Shown here one piece after another: positions 20,905 to 28,825 of a stretch of DNA of 64,000 bases. The notes below the pieces were generated by a model. That model made no database searches. It was not told the origin of the DNA and saw only the letters and a list, made by a program, of their open reading frames with translations. The stretch lies in contig NZ_JBASAD010000038.1 of the NCBI RefSeq assembly GCF_049650445.1, positions 62,001-126,000 of the forward strand, given 5' to 3'. The DNA comes from Castellaniella sp049650445. GTDB lineage: Bacteria; Pseudomonadota; Gammaproteobacteria; Burkholderiales; Burkholderiaceae_B. The translations under genes were made by a program, and so were the position numbers. How positions within the stretch are numbered: the stretch's first letter is position 1; each line of letters opens with the position of its first letter.

Positions 20905-20941
20905 CCCGGTCCCCGGGTCGGGGCACCGTGCGCGGCTGCGT

Positions 20942-21883
20942 TCAGACGAGGGCAGTCGCGCCCGCCCGCGTGCCGTCCGTCGGTGCGCCCTCGATGCCCG
21001 CTTCATCGTCCTGCGCCTGCCCGACCAGCCAGTCGCGGAAATGTGCCAGGGCGGGCAGGGTAGCCTTGCGTTCGGGGACGATCAGGTGAAAGGCCCGCTG
21101 GCCCGGGCCGCTGTGCGGATTCAGCACGGCCAGGGTGCCCTGAGCCAGCTCCCTCCGGATCAGGAAGGGCGGGATCAGCGCCACGCCCAATCCATCGCCC
21201 GCCGCCTGGGACAGCATGGAAAACAGTTCCAGCCGCATGCCCGCCAGGGCGGCGGGCGCCGCGACGCCGGCCGAAGCGAACCATTCGCGCCAGGCAGTGG
21301 GCCGGGTGCTTTGCTGCAGCAGAGGCAGGGTGGCGATGCCGGCCGCGTCCAGCGGACCTGCGGCCAGACGGGGACTGCAGACCGGCACGGGATTTTCCCG
21401 CAGCAGGAAATAGGCCTGGGTGCCCGGCCAGCGCGGATCGCCCGAATAGATGGCGGCATCGAACTCGGTGTCCTCGAACAGAAAGGGATGCGTGCGGGTC
21501 GCCATATTGATTTGCAGGCCGGGGCGTTCGGTGCGCAGCGCCGTCAGGCGCGGCAGCAGCCAGCGGGTGGCGAAGGTCGGCACCACGGCCAGTTCCAGGA
21601 CGCCGCCGCCCTGGTGGGCCATGATCGCCTGGGTGTCGCGTTCAAGCGTGTCCAGTTGCCGGCGCACCACGCGGCTGTAGCGTTCGCCCGCGTCGGTCAG
21701 GCGCACGCCCCGGCGCGCGCGCTGGAACAGCGGTACGCCGACCAGGGCTTCCAGCCCGGCGACCTGACGACAGATCGCGCCCTGGGTCAGGGACAGTTCC
21801 TGCGCGGCACGGGTGAAGCTTTCGTGCCGCGCGGCGGCCTCGAAAGCCTGGAGGGCCTGGGTGCTGGGCAAGCGTTTACGCAT
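20942..21883 (-). CDS. LysR-family regulator, GcvA/GcdR-like
   Basis: A 313-residue LysR regulator. The N-terminal HTH (about 5-60) reads SFTRAAQELSLTQGAICRQV, and the periplasmic-binding-protein-like effector domain follows. It is divergent from gcdH with a gap of about 115 bases. LysR regulators in this position (GcdR in Pseudomonas) activate glutaryl-CoA dehydrogenase genes in response to glutarate; applied here this is inference. A GTG start at 21904 would add seven residues, and neither start has a clear ribosome site. The gene converges on the upstream aminotransferase gene. Confidence 0.85.
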   Translation of the reverse strand: MRKRLPSTQALQAFEAAARHESFTRAAQELSLTQGAICRQVAGLEALVGVPLFQRARRGVRLTDAGERYSRVVRRQLDTLERDTQAIMAHQGGGVLELAVVPTFATRWLLPRLTALRTERPGLQINMATRTHPFLFEDTEFDAAIYSGDPRWPGTQAYFLLRENPVPVCSPRLAAGPLDAAGIATLPLLQQSTRPTAWREWFASAGVAAPAALAGMRLELFSMLSQAAGDGLGVALIPPFLIRRELAQGTLAVLNPHSGPGQRAFHLIVPERKATLPALAHFRDWLVGQAQDDEAGIEGAPTDGTRAGATALV

Positions 21884-21999
21884 ATCGGAATGAGTAAAAA
21901 TCACGAATAGCGTAGTTTATATCGTTTGTATGTTGAAAAATATCCCGTTAGGATGCGTGAATATCACTGATTTAGTCCTATTCTTTTCCGGAGACCCTC

Positions 22000-23187
22000 A
22001 TGTCCGCTTCCCGTTCCCAGTTTCAATGGCTTGATCCCCTGTTGCTGGACCAGCAACTGAGCGAAACCGAGCGCATGGTGCGCGACGCTGCCCGCGCCTA
22101 TGCTCAGGACCGTCTGCTGCCCCGGGTCCAGGAAGCCTTCCGTCATGAAAAGACCGATCCGGCGATCTTCCGTGAAATGGGTGAACTGGGTCTGCTGGGC
22201 GCCACGATTCCCGAACAGTACGGTGGCGCGGGCATGAATTACGTCTGCTACGGCCTGATCGCCCGTGAAGTCGAGCGGGTCGATTCCGGCTACCGCTCGA
22301 TGATGAGCGTGCAAAGTTCTCTGGTCATGGTGCCCATCAATGCCTTCGGCACCGAAGCGCAAAAGCAAAAATATCTGCCCAAGCTGGCTTCGGGCGAATG
22401 GATCGGCTGCTTCGGTCTGACCGAACCCGACCACGGCTCGGACCCGGGCTCCATGGCGACGCGCGCGAAGAAGGTGCCGGGCGGCTACAGCCTGACGGGC
22501 GCCAAGACCTGGATCACCAACAGCCCGATCGCCGACGTGTTCGTGGTCTGGGCCAAGGACGAGGCCGGTGACATTCGCGGCTTCATCCTGGAAAAAGGCT
22601 GGAAGGGCCTGTCCGCTCCCGCCATCCACGGCAAGGTCGGCCTGCGCGCCTCGATCACCGGCGAGATCGTGCTGGACGAAGTCTTCGTGCCCGAAGAAAA
22701 CATCTTCCCGGACGTGCGTGGCCTGAAGGGCCCCTTCACCTGCCTGAATTCGGCGCGCTTCGGCATCGCCTGGGGGGCGCTGGGTGCGGCCGAGGCCTGC
22801 TACGAAACCGCCCGCCAGTACGTGCTGGACCGCAAGCAGTTCGGCCGCCCGCTGGCCGCCAACCAGTTGATCCAGAAGAAGCTGGCCGACATGCTGACCG
22901 AGATCACTCTGGGTCTGCAGTCCGTGCTGCGCGTCGGCCGCCTCAAGGACGAGGATCTGGCACCGGTGGAGATCACCTCCATCATCAAGCGCAATTCCTG
23001 CGGCAAGGCCCTGGACATCGCCCGCACGGCGCGCGACATGCTGGGCGGCAACGGCATTTCCGACGAGTTCTGCATCGCCCGTCACCTGGTCAACCTGGAA
23101 GTCGTCAACACCTACGAGGGCACGCACGACGTGCACGCCCTGATCCTGGGGCGGGCCATCACCGGCATCGCCGCCTTCGCCAACTGA
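22000..23187 (+). CDS. gcdH: Glutaryl-CoA dehydrogenase
   Basis: FAD-dependent oxidative decarboxylation of glutaryl-CoA to crotonyl-CoA, in lysine, tryptophan and 5-aminovalerate degradation. The 395-residue acyl-CoA dehydrogenase has CFGLTEPDHGSDPGSM and TKTWITNSP-like KTWITNSPIAD flavin-site segments, QFGRPLAANQLIQKKLADM, and the catalytic glutamate at about residue 373 in YEGTHDVHALILG. The pattern matches GcdH rather than short-chain dehydrogenases. TTTTCCGGAGAC supplies the ribosome site. The CoA-transferase gene begins five bases after the stop. Confidence 0.95.
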   Translation: MSASRSQFQWLDPLLLDQQLSETERMVRDAARAYAQDRLLPRVQEAFRHEKTDPAIFREMGELGLLGATIPEQYGGAGMNYVCYGLIAREVERVDSGYRSMMSVQSSLVMVPINAFGTEAQKQKYLPKLASGEWIGCFGLTEPDHGSDPGSMATRAKKVPGGYSLTGAKTWITNSPIADVFVVWAKDEAGDIRGFILEKGWKGLSAPAIHGKVGLRASITGEIVLDEVFVPEENIFPDVRGLKGPFTCLNSARFGIAWGALGAAEACYETARQYVLDRKQFGRPLAANQLIQKKLADMLTEITLGLQSVLRVGRLKDEDLAPVEITSIIKRNSCGKALDIARTARDMLGGNGISDEFCIARHLVNLEVVNTYEGTHDVHALILGRAITGIAAFAN

Positions 23188-23192
23188 CGGCC

Positions 23193-24470
23193 ATGGCGCA
23201 AGCACACACCGGCGCCGCCGGGCATGCGGCCGCCCCGGGCGCTGCGCCCCGGGGCGCGCTGTCGCACATCCGCGTCCTGGACCTGTCGCGCATCCTGGCC
23301 GGCCCCTGGGCCACGCAGATCCTGGGCGACCTGGGCGCGGACGTGATCAAGATCGAACGTCCCGGCGAAGGGGATGACACACGCGGCTGGGGGCCGCCGT
23401 GGATGCCGGACGAGCAGGGCGCGGACTCGCGCATCGCGGCTTATTATCTGTGTGCCAACCGCAACAAGCGTTCGGTGACGGTGGACATGGCCAGTCCGGA
23501 GGGGCAGGACCTGATCCGCCGCCTGGCCTGTCAGTCCGACGTGCTGGTGGAAAACTTCAAGGCGGGCGGGCTGGCGCGCTACGGCCTGGACTATGACAGT
23601 CTGCGCGCCATCAATCCGCGCCTGGTGTATTGCTCCATCACGGGTTTTGGCCAGACCGGCCCCTACGCGGCGCGCGCGGGCTACGATTTTCTGGTGCAGG
23701 GCCTGGGTGGTCTGATGAGTGTCACCGGCCGGCCCGACGGCGAGCCGGGCGGTGGGCCGATGAAGGCCGGGGTGGCGCTGACCGACATCCTGACCGGCCT
23801 GTACGCCGCCAACGCCATTCAGGCCGCGCTCGCAGCGCGCGAGCACACGGGCGTCGGCCAGCACGTGGACACCGCGCTGCTGGACGTGCAGGTCGCCTGC
23901 CTGGCGAACCAGGCCATGAATTATCTGGCCACCGGGCGCAGTCCGGGACGGCTGGGCAATGCCCATCCCAGCATTGTGCCGTATCAGGATTTCCCCACGG
24001 CCGATGGCTACATGATTCTGGCCATCGGCAACGACGGCCAGTTCGCCCGTTTCTGCGAGGAAGCCGGTCGGACGGATCTGGCGCAGGATGTCCGCTTTGC
24101 CACCAACCGGGCTCGGGTGGAACACCGGGATGAGCTGATCCCCATCCTGCGCCACCTGACCACGGCCCGCACCACGGCCGAATGGGTCGCGGCGCTGGAA
24201 TCGCGCGCCGTGCCCTGCGGTCCGATCAACGCGATCGAGCAGGTGTTCGAGGATGCCCAGGTGCGTGCGCGCGGCCTGCGCATCGAGATGCCGCATCCGG
24301 AAACCGGCGCGGTGCCGCTGGTGGCCAGCCCGATCCGTCTGTCGGACACGCCGGTGGACTACCGTCTGCCGCCCCCCGCCCTGGGGGCGCACACGGCTGA
24401 CGTGCTGACCGAAGTCCTGGGCCTGGCGCAGGACGAGGTCCAGGCCCTGCAGGCGCGCGGCGTCGTCTAG
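23193..24470 (+). CDS. Family III CoA-transferase (CaiB/BaiF), probable succinyl-CoA:glutarate CoA-transferase
   Basis: A 425-residue CaiB/BaiF CoA-transferase. Diagnostic features are the N-terminal RVLDLSRILAGPWATQILGDLGADVIKIE, ENFKAGGLARYGL, the catalytic aspartate in DTALLDVQVACLANQ, and VPCGPINAIEQVFEDAQV. Coupling to gcdH suggests it activates glutarate to glutaryl-CoA with succinyl-CoA as donor, as SUGCT-type enzymes do. The first 25 residues (Ala/Gly/Pro-rich) look like a nonconserved extension; an internal start is possible but no ATG is available before GALSHIRVLDL. Confidence 0.9.
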   Translation: MAQAHTGAAGHAAAPGAAPRGALSHIRVLDLSRILAGPWATQILGDLGADVIKIERPGEGDDTRGWGPPWMPDEQGADSRIAAYYLCANRNKRSVTVDMASPEGQDLIRRLACQSDVLVENFKAGGLARYGLDYDSLRAINPRLVYCSITGFGQTGPYAARAGYDFLVQGLGGLMSVTGRPDGEPGGGPMKAGVALTDILTGLYAANAIQAALAAREHTGVGQHVDTALLDVQVACLANQAMNYLATGRSPGRLGNAHPSIVPYQDFPTADGYMILAIGNDGQFARFCEEAGRTDLAQDVRFATNRARVEHRDELIPILRHLTTARTTAEWVAALESRAVPCGPINAIEQVFEDAQVRARGLRIEMPHPETGAVPLVASPIRLSDTPVDYRLPPPALGAHTADVLTEVLGLAQDEVQALQARGVV

Positions 24471-24481
24471 CACGCCTCGGT

Positions 24482-24507
24482 GGGCGGCCCGGCGTGGCCG
24501 CCCGTTT
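24482..24507 (+). terminator. Terminator after the CoA-transferase gene
   Basis: GGGCGGCC and GGCCGCCC form an eight-base-pair GC stem with a six-base loop, followed by GTTT, 12 bases after the stop codon. The T-run is short, so strength is uncertain. Confidence 0.65.
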
Positions 24508-24560
24508 CCCTGACCTCCCTCTCGTGTAGCCCCTCAGCCACGGCGTCCGCGTCGGCGCGC

Positions 24561-24574
24561 TTGACTGGCGTCAA
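24561..24574. promoter_or_regulatory. FNR/DNR-like palindrome before the flavin cassette
   Basis: TTGACTGGCGTCAA is a perfect TTGAC-N4-GTCAA inverted repeat (extending by one more base pair on each side) 119 bases before the first gene of the cassette. It resembles CRP/FNR superfamily sites of the FNR, FixK or DNR kind. Function is inferred from shape only. Confidence 0.4.
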
Positions 24575-24623
24575 GGTCCGGCTCCGTCGGCACCTGGTTC
24601 ATCCCCCTGTTCATCTGAGGTCA

Positions 24624-24650
24624 ATGTTTCCCTCCCTATGATGGAAACAT
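24624..24650. promoter_or_regulatory. Inverted repeat near the cassette promoter
   Basis: ATGTTTCC at 24624-24631 and GGAAACAT at 24643-24650 are exact inverted arms separated by 11 bases. Their centre is about 55 bases before the start codon at 24693, where a promoter would lie. This is a candidate operator for an unidentified regulator. Confidence 0.45.
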
Positions 24651-24692
24651 GGATGGTCGCCGCCCGGCGGCCGGATGAATGAGGGAACCATC

Positions 24693-25127
24693 ATGAAGCA
24701 ACCCTGGAGCATGCTCGGCGCCTGTCTGATGGCCGGGTCGCTGGGTCTGGCCGTATCGCCGGTCATGGCCGGCGATGACTGCGACGTGCCCGTCGAGCGC
24801 TGGCAGACCCGTGAGGCCGTCACCCGGATGGCCGGCGAGAAAAACTGGGATCTGAAACGCATCAAGATCGACGATGGCTGCTATGAGGTCCGTGGCACGG
24901 ATGCCCAGGGCCGTACCTTCAAGGCCAAGCTGGATCCGGAGACGCTGGAGGTCGTGAAGATCAAGTACCGCGACCACGATGACCATGACCGCGACCGTCG
25001 CCGTGACCGGGACCGCGACTCTCGCGACTTGCGCGATTCTCGCAGCACCGCGCCGGGCGCGGCGCCGGCGATCGCAGCGGACAGGCCGTCCACTGCGATA
25101 TCCGTCTCCGGCGGTTCGATCGAGTGA
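24693..25127 (+). CDS. Exported PepSY-like protein with charged C-terminal tail
   Basis: A 144-residue protein. A signal peptide (about 1-26, ending SPVMA) leads to one small PepSY-type domain with two Cys (DDCDVP and DDGCYEV) and a GRTFKAKLDPETLEVVKIK end, the pattern of the PepSY_2 family. The last 60 residues alternate Asp/Arg/His then become Ala/Ser-rich. An ATG at 24675 is in frame, but GAGGG sits just before ATG 24693. It is the first gene of a cassette with a DUF2271-like protein, a PepSY-TM flavoreductase and ApbE. Its role is unknown; PepSY domains often act as small interaction modules outside the membrane. Confidence 0.75.
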   Translation: MKQPWSMLGACLMAGSLGLAVSPVMAGDDCDVPVERWQTREAVTRMAGEKNWDLKRIKIDDGCYEVRGTDAQGRTFKAKLDPETLEVVKIKYRDHDDHDRDRRRDRDRDSRDLRDSRSTAPGAAPAIAADRPSTAISVSGGSIE

Positions 25128-25162
25128 TCCGTCCCGGCTGAAACCTACACAGGAGCATGTTC

Positions 25163-25639
25163 ATGAAGACTTTTTCGATCGCGGCCTTGTTGGCCGCCAC
25201 GACCCTGGCCGTGCCTGCCCTGGCGCAGGCCCGCACGGTGACTGTGTCCGCGGCTTTGAAAAACTACGGCGGCGACGGCGCCTACCTGGCGGTCTACTTG
25301 ACCGACGCCCAGGGCGCTTATGCGGGCACTCTGTGGGTGGCCGGCGGCAAGGCCAAGTACCACAAGCACCTGAGCGACTGGTACCGGTTGTCGGCCGGGG
25401 ATGCGGCCCGGCTCGACGGCGTGACCGGCGCCAGCGTGGGCGAGGGCCGGACACTGAAGGTGACCGCCGATCTGGCCGATGCCCTGTTCGATGCCGGTTA
25501 CGAGATCCGCGTCGATGCCGCCGTGGAGGACATGCGCGACAGTCCGGCTGAAATCCGCGTGCCGCTGACCACGGCCGGCGCCGGCCAGTCCACGGCGGGG
25601 CGCCGGTTCATCCAGTCTTTCACCTATCGGGCGCAGTGA
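25163..25639 (+). CDS. DUF2271-like exported protein with ApbE-type flavinylation motif
   Basis: A 158-residue exported protein with a signal peptide (about 1-23, ending LAQA). The body resembles the DUF2271 family: a beta-rich fold with AYLAVYLTDAQGAYAGTLWV, KYHKHLSDWYRL and a late YEIRVDAAVEDMRD stretch. At residues 85-91 it reads DGVTGAS, which fits the D-x-x-(S/T)-G-A-(S/T) motif that ApbE uses to attach FMN, with S91 as the candidate acceptor. AGGAG lies seven bases before ATG 25163; an ATG at 25157 is less well placed. The flavoreductase gene begins six bases after its stop codon and apbE ends the cassette, so a covalently bound FMN carrier outside the membrane is the natural inference. 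Confidence 0.78.
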   Translation: MKTFSIAALLAATTLAVPALAQARTVTVSAALKNYGGDGAYLAVYLTDAQGAYAGTLWVAGGKAKYHKHLSDWYRLSAGDAARLDGVTGASVGEGRTLKVTADLADALFDAGYEIRVDAAVEDMRDSPAEIRVPLTTAGAGQSTAGRRFIQSFTYRAQ

Positions 25640-25644
25640 TCCTC

Positions 25645-27855
25645 ATGCAATGGCGACGGATTCATCGCTGGCTGGGCCTGTGGGCCGGTACCCTGGCTCT
25701 GCTGGTCGGGCTCACCGGGCTGATCCTGGCTTTCTTCCCGGTGCGTGACACCTGGCGGGCCGTCCAGGCCGAGCCCGGCCTGACGGTGGCGGTCGTCGCG
25801 CAGCGGGCGGCGGACCGGATCTCCGGGGTCGAGGAAATCCGCCGCCTGCCCTCGGGAGAGTTCGTCGTCTTTTCCTTCGATGGTGATCAGGCCCGCGCCA
25901 GCCGGATCGATCCGGCCAGCGGCCAGGTGCTGGGCGACTATCAGGCATCCGCCGTCGAGCGCTGGGTGCGCAACCTGCACCGTTCTTTCATGCTGGACGA
26001 TCCGGGCCGCCTGGGCGCGGCCGGGGTCGCGCTGGCCATGTTGCTGCTGGCGCTGTCCGGAACCCTGATGCTGGCCCGGCGCCTGGGCGGCTGGCGCCAT
26101 GTCGTGTCCGGCCGCGTTCGGGGAACACCAGCCCAGCGCATCCATGGGATCAGCGGCCGCATCCTTGCGCTGGTCCTGGCCTTGTCGTCGCTGACCGCGC
26201 TCTACATGAGCGCAACGACCTTCGGTCTCATACCGGACGATTCGGCTCAGGAACCGGACGTCGTATCCGTCCCCGGTGAGCAGCCGGACCAGGCGGTGGG
26301 GGCCTTGCCGCTGTTGCAGGCCCTGTCGGCCGAAGGCCTGCGCAAGCTGAATTTCCCGGCGGCGGACGATCCGGAGGACGCCTGGGCCGTTTCCACCGAT
26401 GCCGGTGACGGCTGGATCGACCGACGCAGCGGCCACGTGCTGGCCTGGCGGCCGGCATCCGCCGCTCGCACCCTGTATGACTGGGTCTACGCGCTGCATA
26501 CCGGACAGGGCTTGTGGGCTTGGGCGCTGATCCTGGGCCTGGCCGGCCTGTGCATCCCGGTCTTCTGGGCCTCCGGGTTCCTGATCTGGCGGCAGGGCGG
26601 GGCTCGAGTGCCGCGCCTGGCGGACAACCGCCCGGCGCAGCGGGCCGACACGCTGATCTTCGTGGCCAGCGAGGGCGGCACGACCTGGGGTTTCGCCCAG
26701 GCGCTGCACGACGCCCTGACGCGCAACGGCCACGCGGTCCATACCGCGCCGCTGGAACAGTTTCAGACGCCCGAATCGGCGCGTCAAGTGTTCATCCTGG
26801 CCGCGACCTATGGGGATGGCCAGGCGCCGGCGCATGCCGTCCGGGCGCTTGACCGGATCGCCGGCCTGGCGGCTGGGCCCGTGCCGGTGTCGGTGCTGGG
26901 CTTTGGTGACCGGCAGTTTCCGGACTTTTGCGGCTACGCTGAGGCGCTGGACCGGACCCTGAGGGCGGCCGGCTGGCCGCACATCCTGCCGCTGGAATGC
27001 ATCCATCAGCAGTCGCCGCAGCAGTTCGACCGCTGGGGCGCGGCCTTGTCCCGGGCCTTGGGTGAAACGCTGACGCTGGACTATGTGCCCCGCATTCCGC
27101 CGACTTTTTCCCTGGAACTGGTGGAACGGCAGGACTATGCGGGCGGCGATGTCGGCCCGACCGCGATCCTGCGCCTGCGATGGCGGGACAGCGGCCTGCT
27201 GGCGCGGCTGCCGGGCCGTGGCATGCCGCATTTCAAAGCGGGCGACCTGATGGGCGTCGTGCCGCCCGGCAGTCCGGTGCCCCGCTTCTATTCCCTTGCT
27301 TCGGGGTTTCGCGATGGGTTCCTGGAAATCTGCGTGAGGCGGATGCCCGATGGGATCTGTTCCGGCTTTCTGCACGATCTGAGGCCCGGCGACAGCGTCC
27401 AGGCCTTCATCAAGCCCAACCCGGGCTTCACCCTGGACGCCTCGCGCCGTCCCGTCGTGCTGATCGGGGCAGGCACCGGCATCGCCCCGCTGGCGGGCTT
27501 CATCCGCGGCAACGCCCGCAAGACGCCCATGTTCCTGTATTTCGGGGCGCGTCATCCGGATGAAGACTTCTATTTCGGCGCGTCCATCCGCCGCTGGCTG
27601 GACGAGGGGCGGCTGTCCGCGTTGAGCATGGCCTTCTCCAGGGTCAAGGAGGGGGGCGGCTACGTGCAGGATGCTTTGCGCCGCGATGCGGACCGCCTGC
27701 GGGCCTTGGTCGCCGAGGGCGCCGTGCTGCGGATCTGCGGCAGCCGGCCCATGGCGAATGGCGTCGTCGAGGTGTTGAACGATATTCTGAGTCCGCTCGG
27801 CCTGGACGTGCGTCGGTTGCGGGAACGGGAGCGCTATGCCGAAGACGTCTTCTGA
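25645..27855 (+). CDS. PepSY-TM membrane flavoreductase (CysJ-like cytosolic domains)
   Basis: A 736-residue membrane flavoprotein. About 300 N-terminal residues form a PepSY_TM unit with four hydrophobic segments (near 10-30, 120-142, 160-180, 275-300) and His residues at their ends (HRWLGLW, HRSFML, HGISGR, HTGQGL) that could bind haem. A flavodoxin-like domain (about 320-460, FVASEGGTTWGFA and AATYGDGQAPAHA) is followed by FAD/NADPH reductase modules with RFYSLASG, GICSGFL, GAGTGIAP (about 608-615) and YFGARHPDEDFYF. It should take electrons from NADPH and pass them into or across the membrane. ATG 25645 follows the previous stop codon by six bases, and the end overlaps apbE by 20 bases. 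Confidence 0.85.
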   Translation: MQWRRIHRWLGLWAGTLALLVGLTGLILAFFPVRDTWRAVQAEPGLTVAVVAQRAADRISGVEEIRRLPSGEFVVFSFDGDQARASRIDPASGQVLGDYQASAVERWVRNLHRSFMLDDPGRLGAAGVALAMLLLALSGTLMLARRLGGWRHVVSGRVRGTPAQRIHGISGRILALVLALSSLTALYMSATTFGLIPDDSAQEPDVVSVPGEQPDQAVGALPLLQALSAEGLRKLNFPAADDPEDAWAVSTDAGDGWIDRRSGHVLAWRPASAARTLYDWVYALHTGQGLWAWALILGLAGLCIPVFWASGFLIWRQGGARVPRLADNRPAQRADTLIFVASEGGTTWGFAQALHDALTRNGHAVHTAPLEQFQTPESARQVFILAATYGDGQAPAHAVRALDRIAGLAAGPVPVSVLGFGDRQFPDFCGYAEALDRTLRAAGWPHILPLECIHQQSPQQFDRWGAALSRALGETLTLDYVPRIPPTFSLELVERQDYAGGDVGPTAILRLRWRDSGLLARLPGRGMPHFKAGDLMGVVPPGSPVPRFYSLASGFRDGFLEICVRRMPDGICSGFLHDLRPGDSVQAFIKPNPGFTLDASRRPVVLIGAGTGIAPLAGFIRGNARKTPMFLYFGARHPDEDFYFGASIRRWLDEGRLSALSMAFSRVKEGGGYVQDALRRDADRLRALVAEGAVLRICGSRPMANGVVEVLNDILSPLGLDVRRLRERERYAEDVF

Positions 27856-28789
27856 TCCGGTGGCCGAGTCCACCTTGAGCGGCCCGACCATGGGCACGCG
27901 TTGGGCGGTCCGATATCAGGCGCCGCCAGGCTTCGATCATGGGGCGCTGTCGATCGGCCTGGCCCAGGTCGTGGCGCGGGTGGATGCGCAGATGTCGCCC
28001 TGGAAGCCGGATAGCGACCTGATGCGCCTGAACCGGGCCGAGCCGGGGCAGTGGGTGGCGCTGCCGGAAGCGATGCTGGAGGTGCTGGCGCGTGCGCTGG
28101 AGATCGGCGCCCTGAGCAGTGGCGCCTATGATGCGGCCGTCGGCGACCTGGTCAACGCCTGGGGATTCGGTGCGACGGCGGATGCGCCCGATCCGGCCGC
28201 CATCCGGCGGGCGGCCGGCGGTCATCGTCCGGCCCATCTCTGGCTGGACGTCGACCCGGCGCAGGGGCGGGCGCGCAAGCGGGCCCCCCTGTGCCTGGAT
28301 CTGTGCGGGATCGCCAAGGGCTATGCCGTGGATCGGATGGCCCAGGTCCTGGACCGGCATGGCATCGATCACGCCCTGGTCAGCCTGGACGGCGAACTGC
28401 GGGCCTGCGGCACCCGGGACGATGGCCGGCCCTGGGCCGTGGCCCTGGAAAGCCCGCAGGAAGGTTGCCGCGCGGCGCACGGGGTGATCGAGCTGGCCGA
28501 CCTCTCGGTGGCGACTTCAGGCGATTACCGCCGCTGGGTCCGGGTCGGCGACGAACGCCTGGCGCATACCATGGATGGCCGCCGGGCGGCGCCGGTCCGC
28601 AACCCGGTGGCATCCGTCACGGTGCTGGCGACCGACTGCATGGATGCGGATGCCTGGGCTACGGCGCTGCTGGTGGCCGGACCGGACGAAGGGCCGGCCC
28701 TGGCGCGGCGCCTGGGGCTGGACGCCTTGTTCCTGCTGCGGCGCGAAGGGCGGCTGGTCGAGTTCGGGCTGGGCCGTTTTGCCTCGTGA
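27836..28789 (+). CDS. apbE: FAD:protein FMN transferase (ApbE) without visible signal peptide
   Basis: A 317-residue ApbE-family enzyme that transfers FMN from FAD to a Ser/Thr of target proteins. Recognisable elements are GPTMGTRWAVRY near the N-terminus, MSPWKPDSDLMRLN, LCLDLCGIAKGYAVDRM, SLDGELRACG (where many members have two Gly), ATSGDYRR, and DCMDADAWATALLVAG with the metal-binding Asp. Most ApbE proteins are exported lipoproteins; this one starts MPKTSSDPVAES with no hydrophobic segment or lipobox, and no upstream in-frame extension supplies one. It overlaps the flavoreductase gene by 20 bases, so the two are probably coupled. The likely substrate is the DUF2271-like protein two genes upstream. 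Confidence 0.9.
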   Translation: MPKTSSDPVAESTLSGPTMGTRWAVRYQAPPGFDHGALSIGLAQVVARVDAQMSPWKPDSDLMRLNRAEPGQWVALPEAMLEVLARALEIGALSSGAYDAAVGDLVNAWGFGATADAPDPAAIRRAAGGHRPAHLWLDVDPAQGRARKRAPLCLDLCGIAKGYAVDRMAQVLDRHGIDHALVSLDGELRACGTRDDGRPWAVALESPQEGCRAAHGVIELADLSVATSGDYRRWVRVGDERLAHTMDGRRAAPVRNPVASVTVLATDCMDADAWATALLVAGPDEGPALARRLGLDALFLLRREGRLVEFGLGRFAS

Positions 28790-28825
28790 GTGCTGCCGCA
28801 TGAGCGCCGGCCGCCGTCGCGGCGA

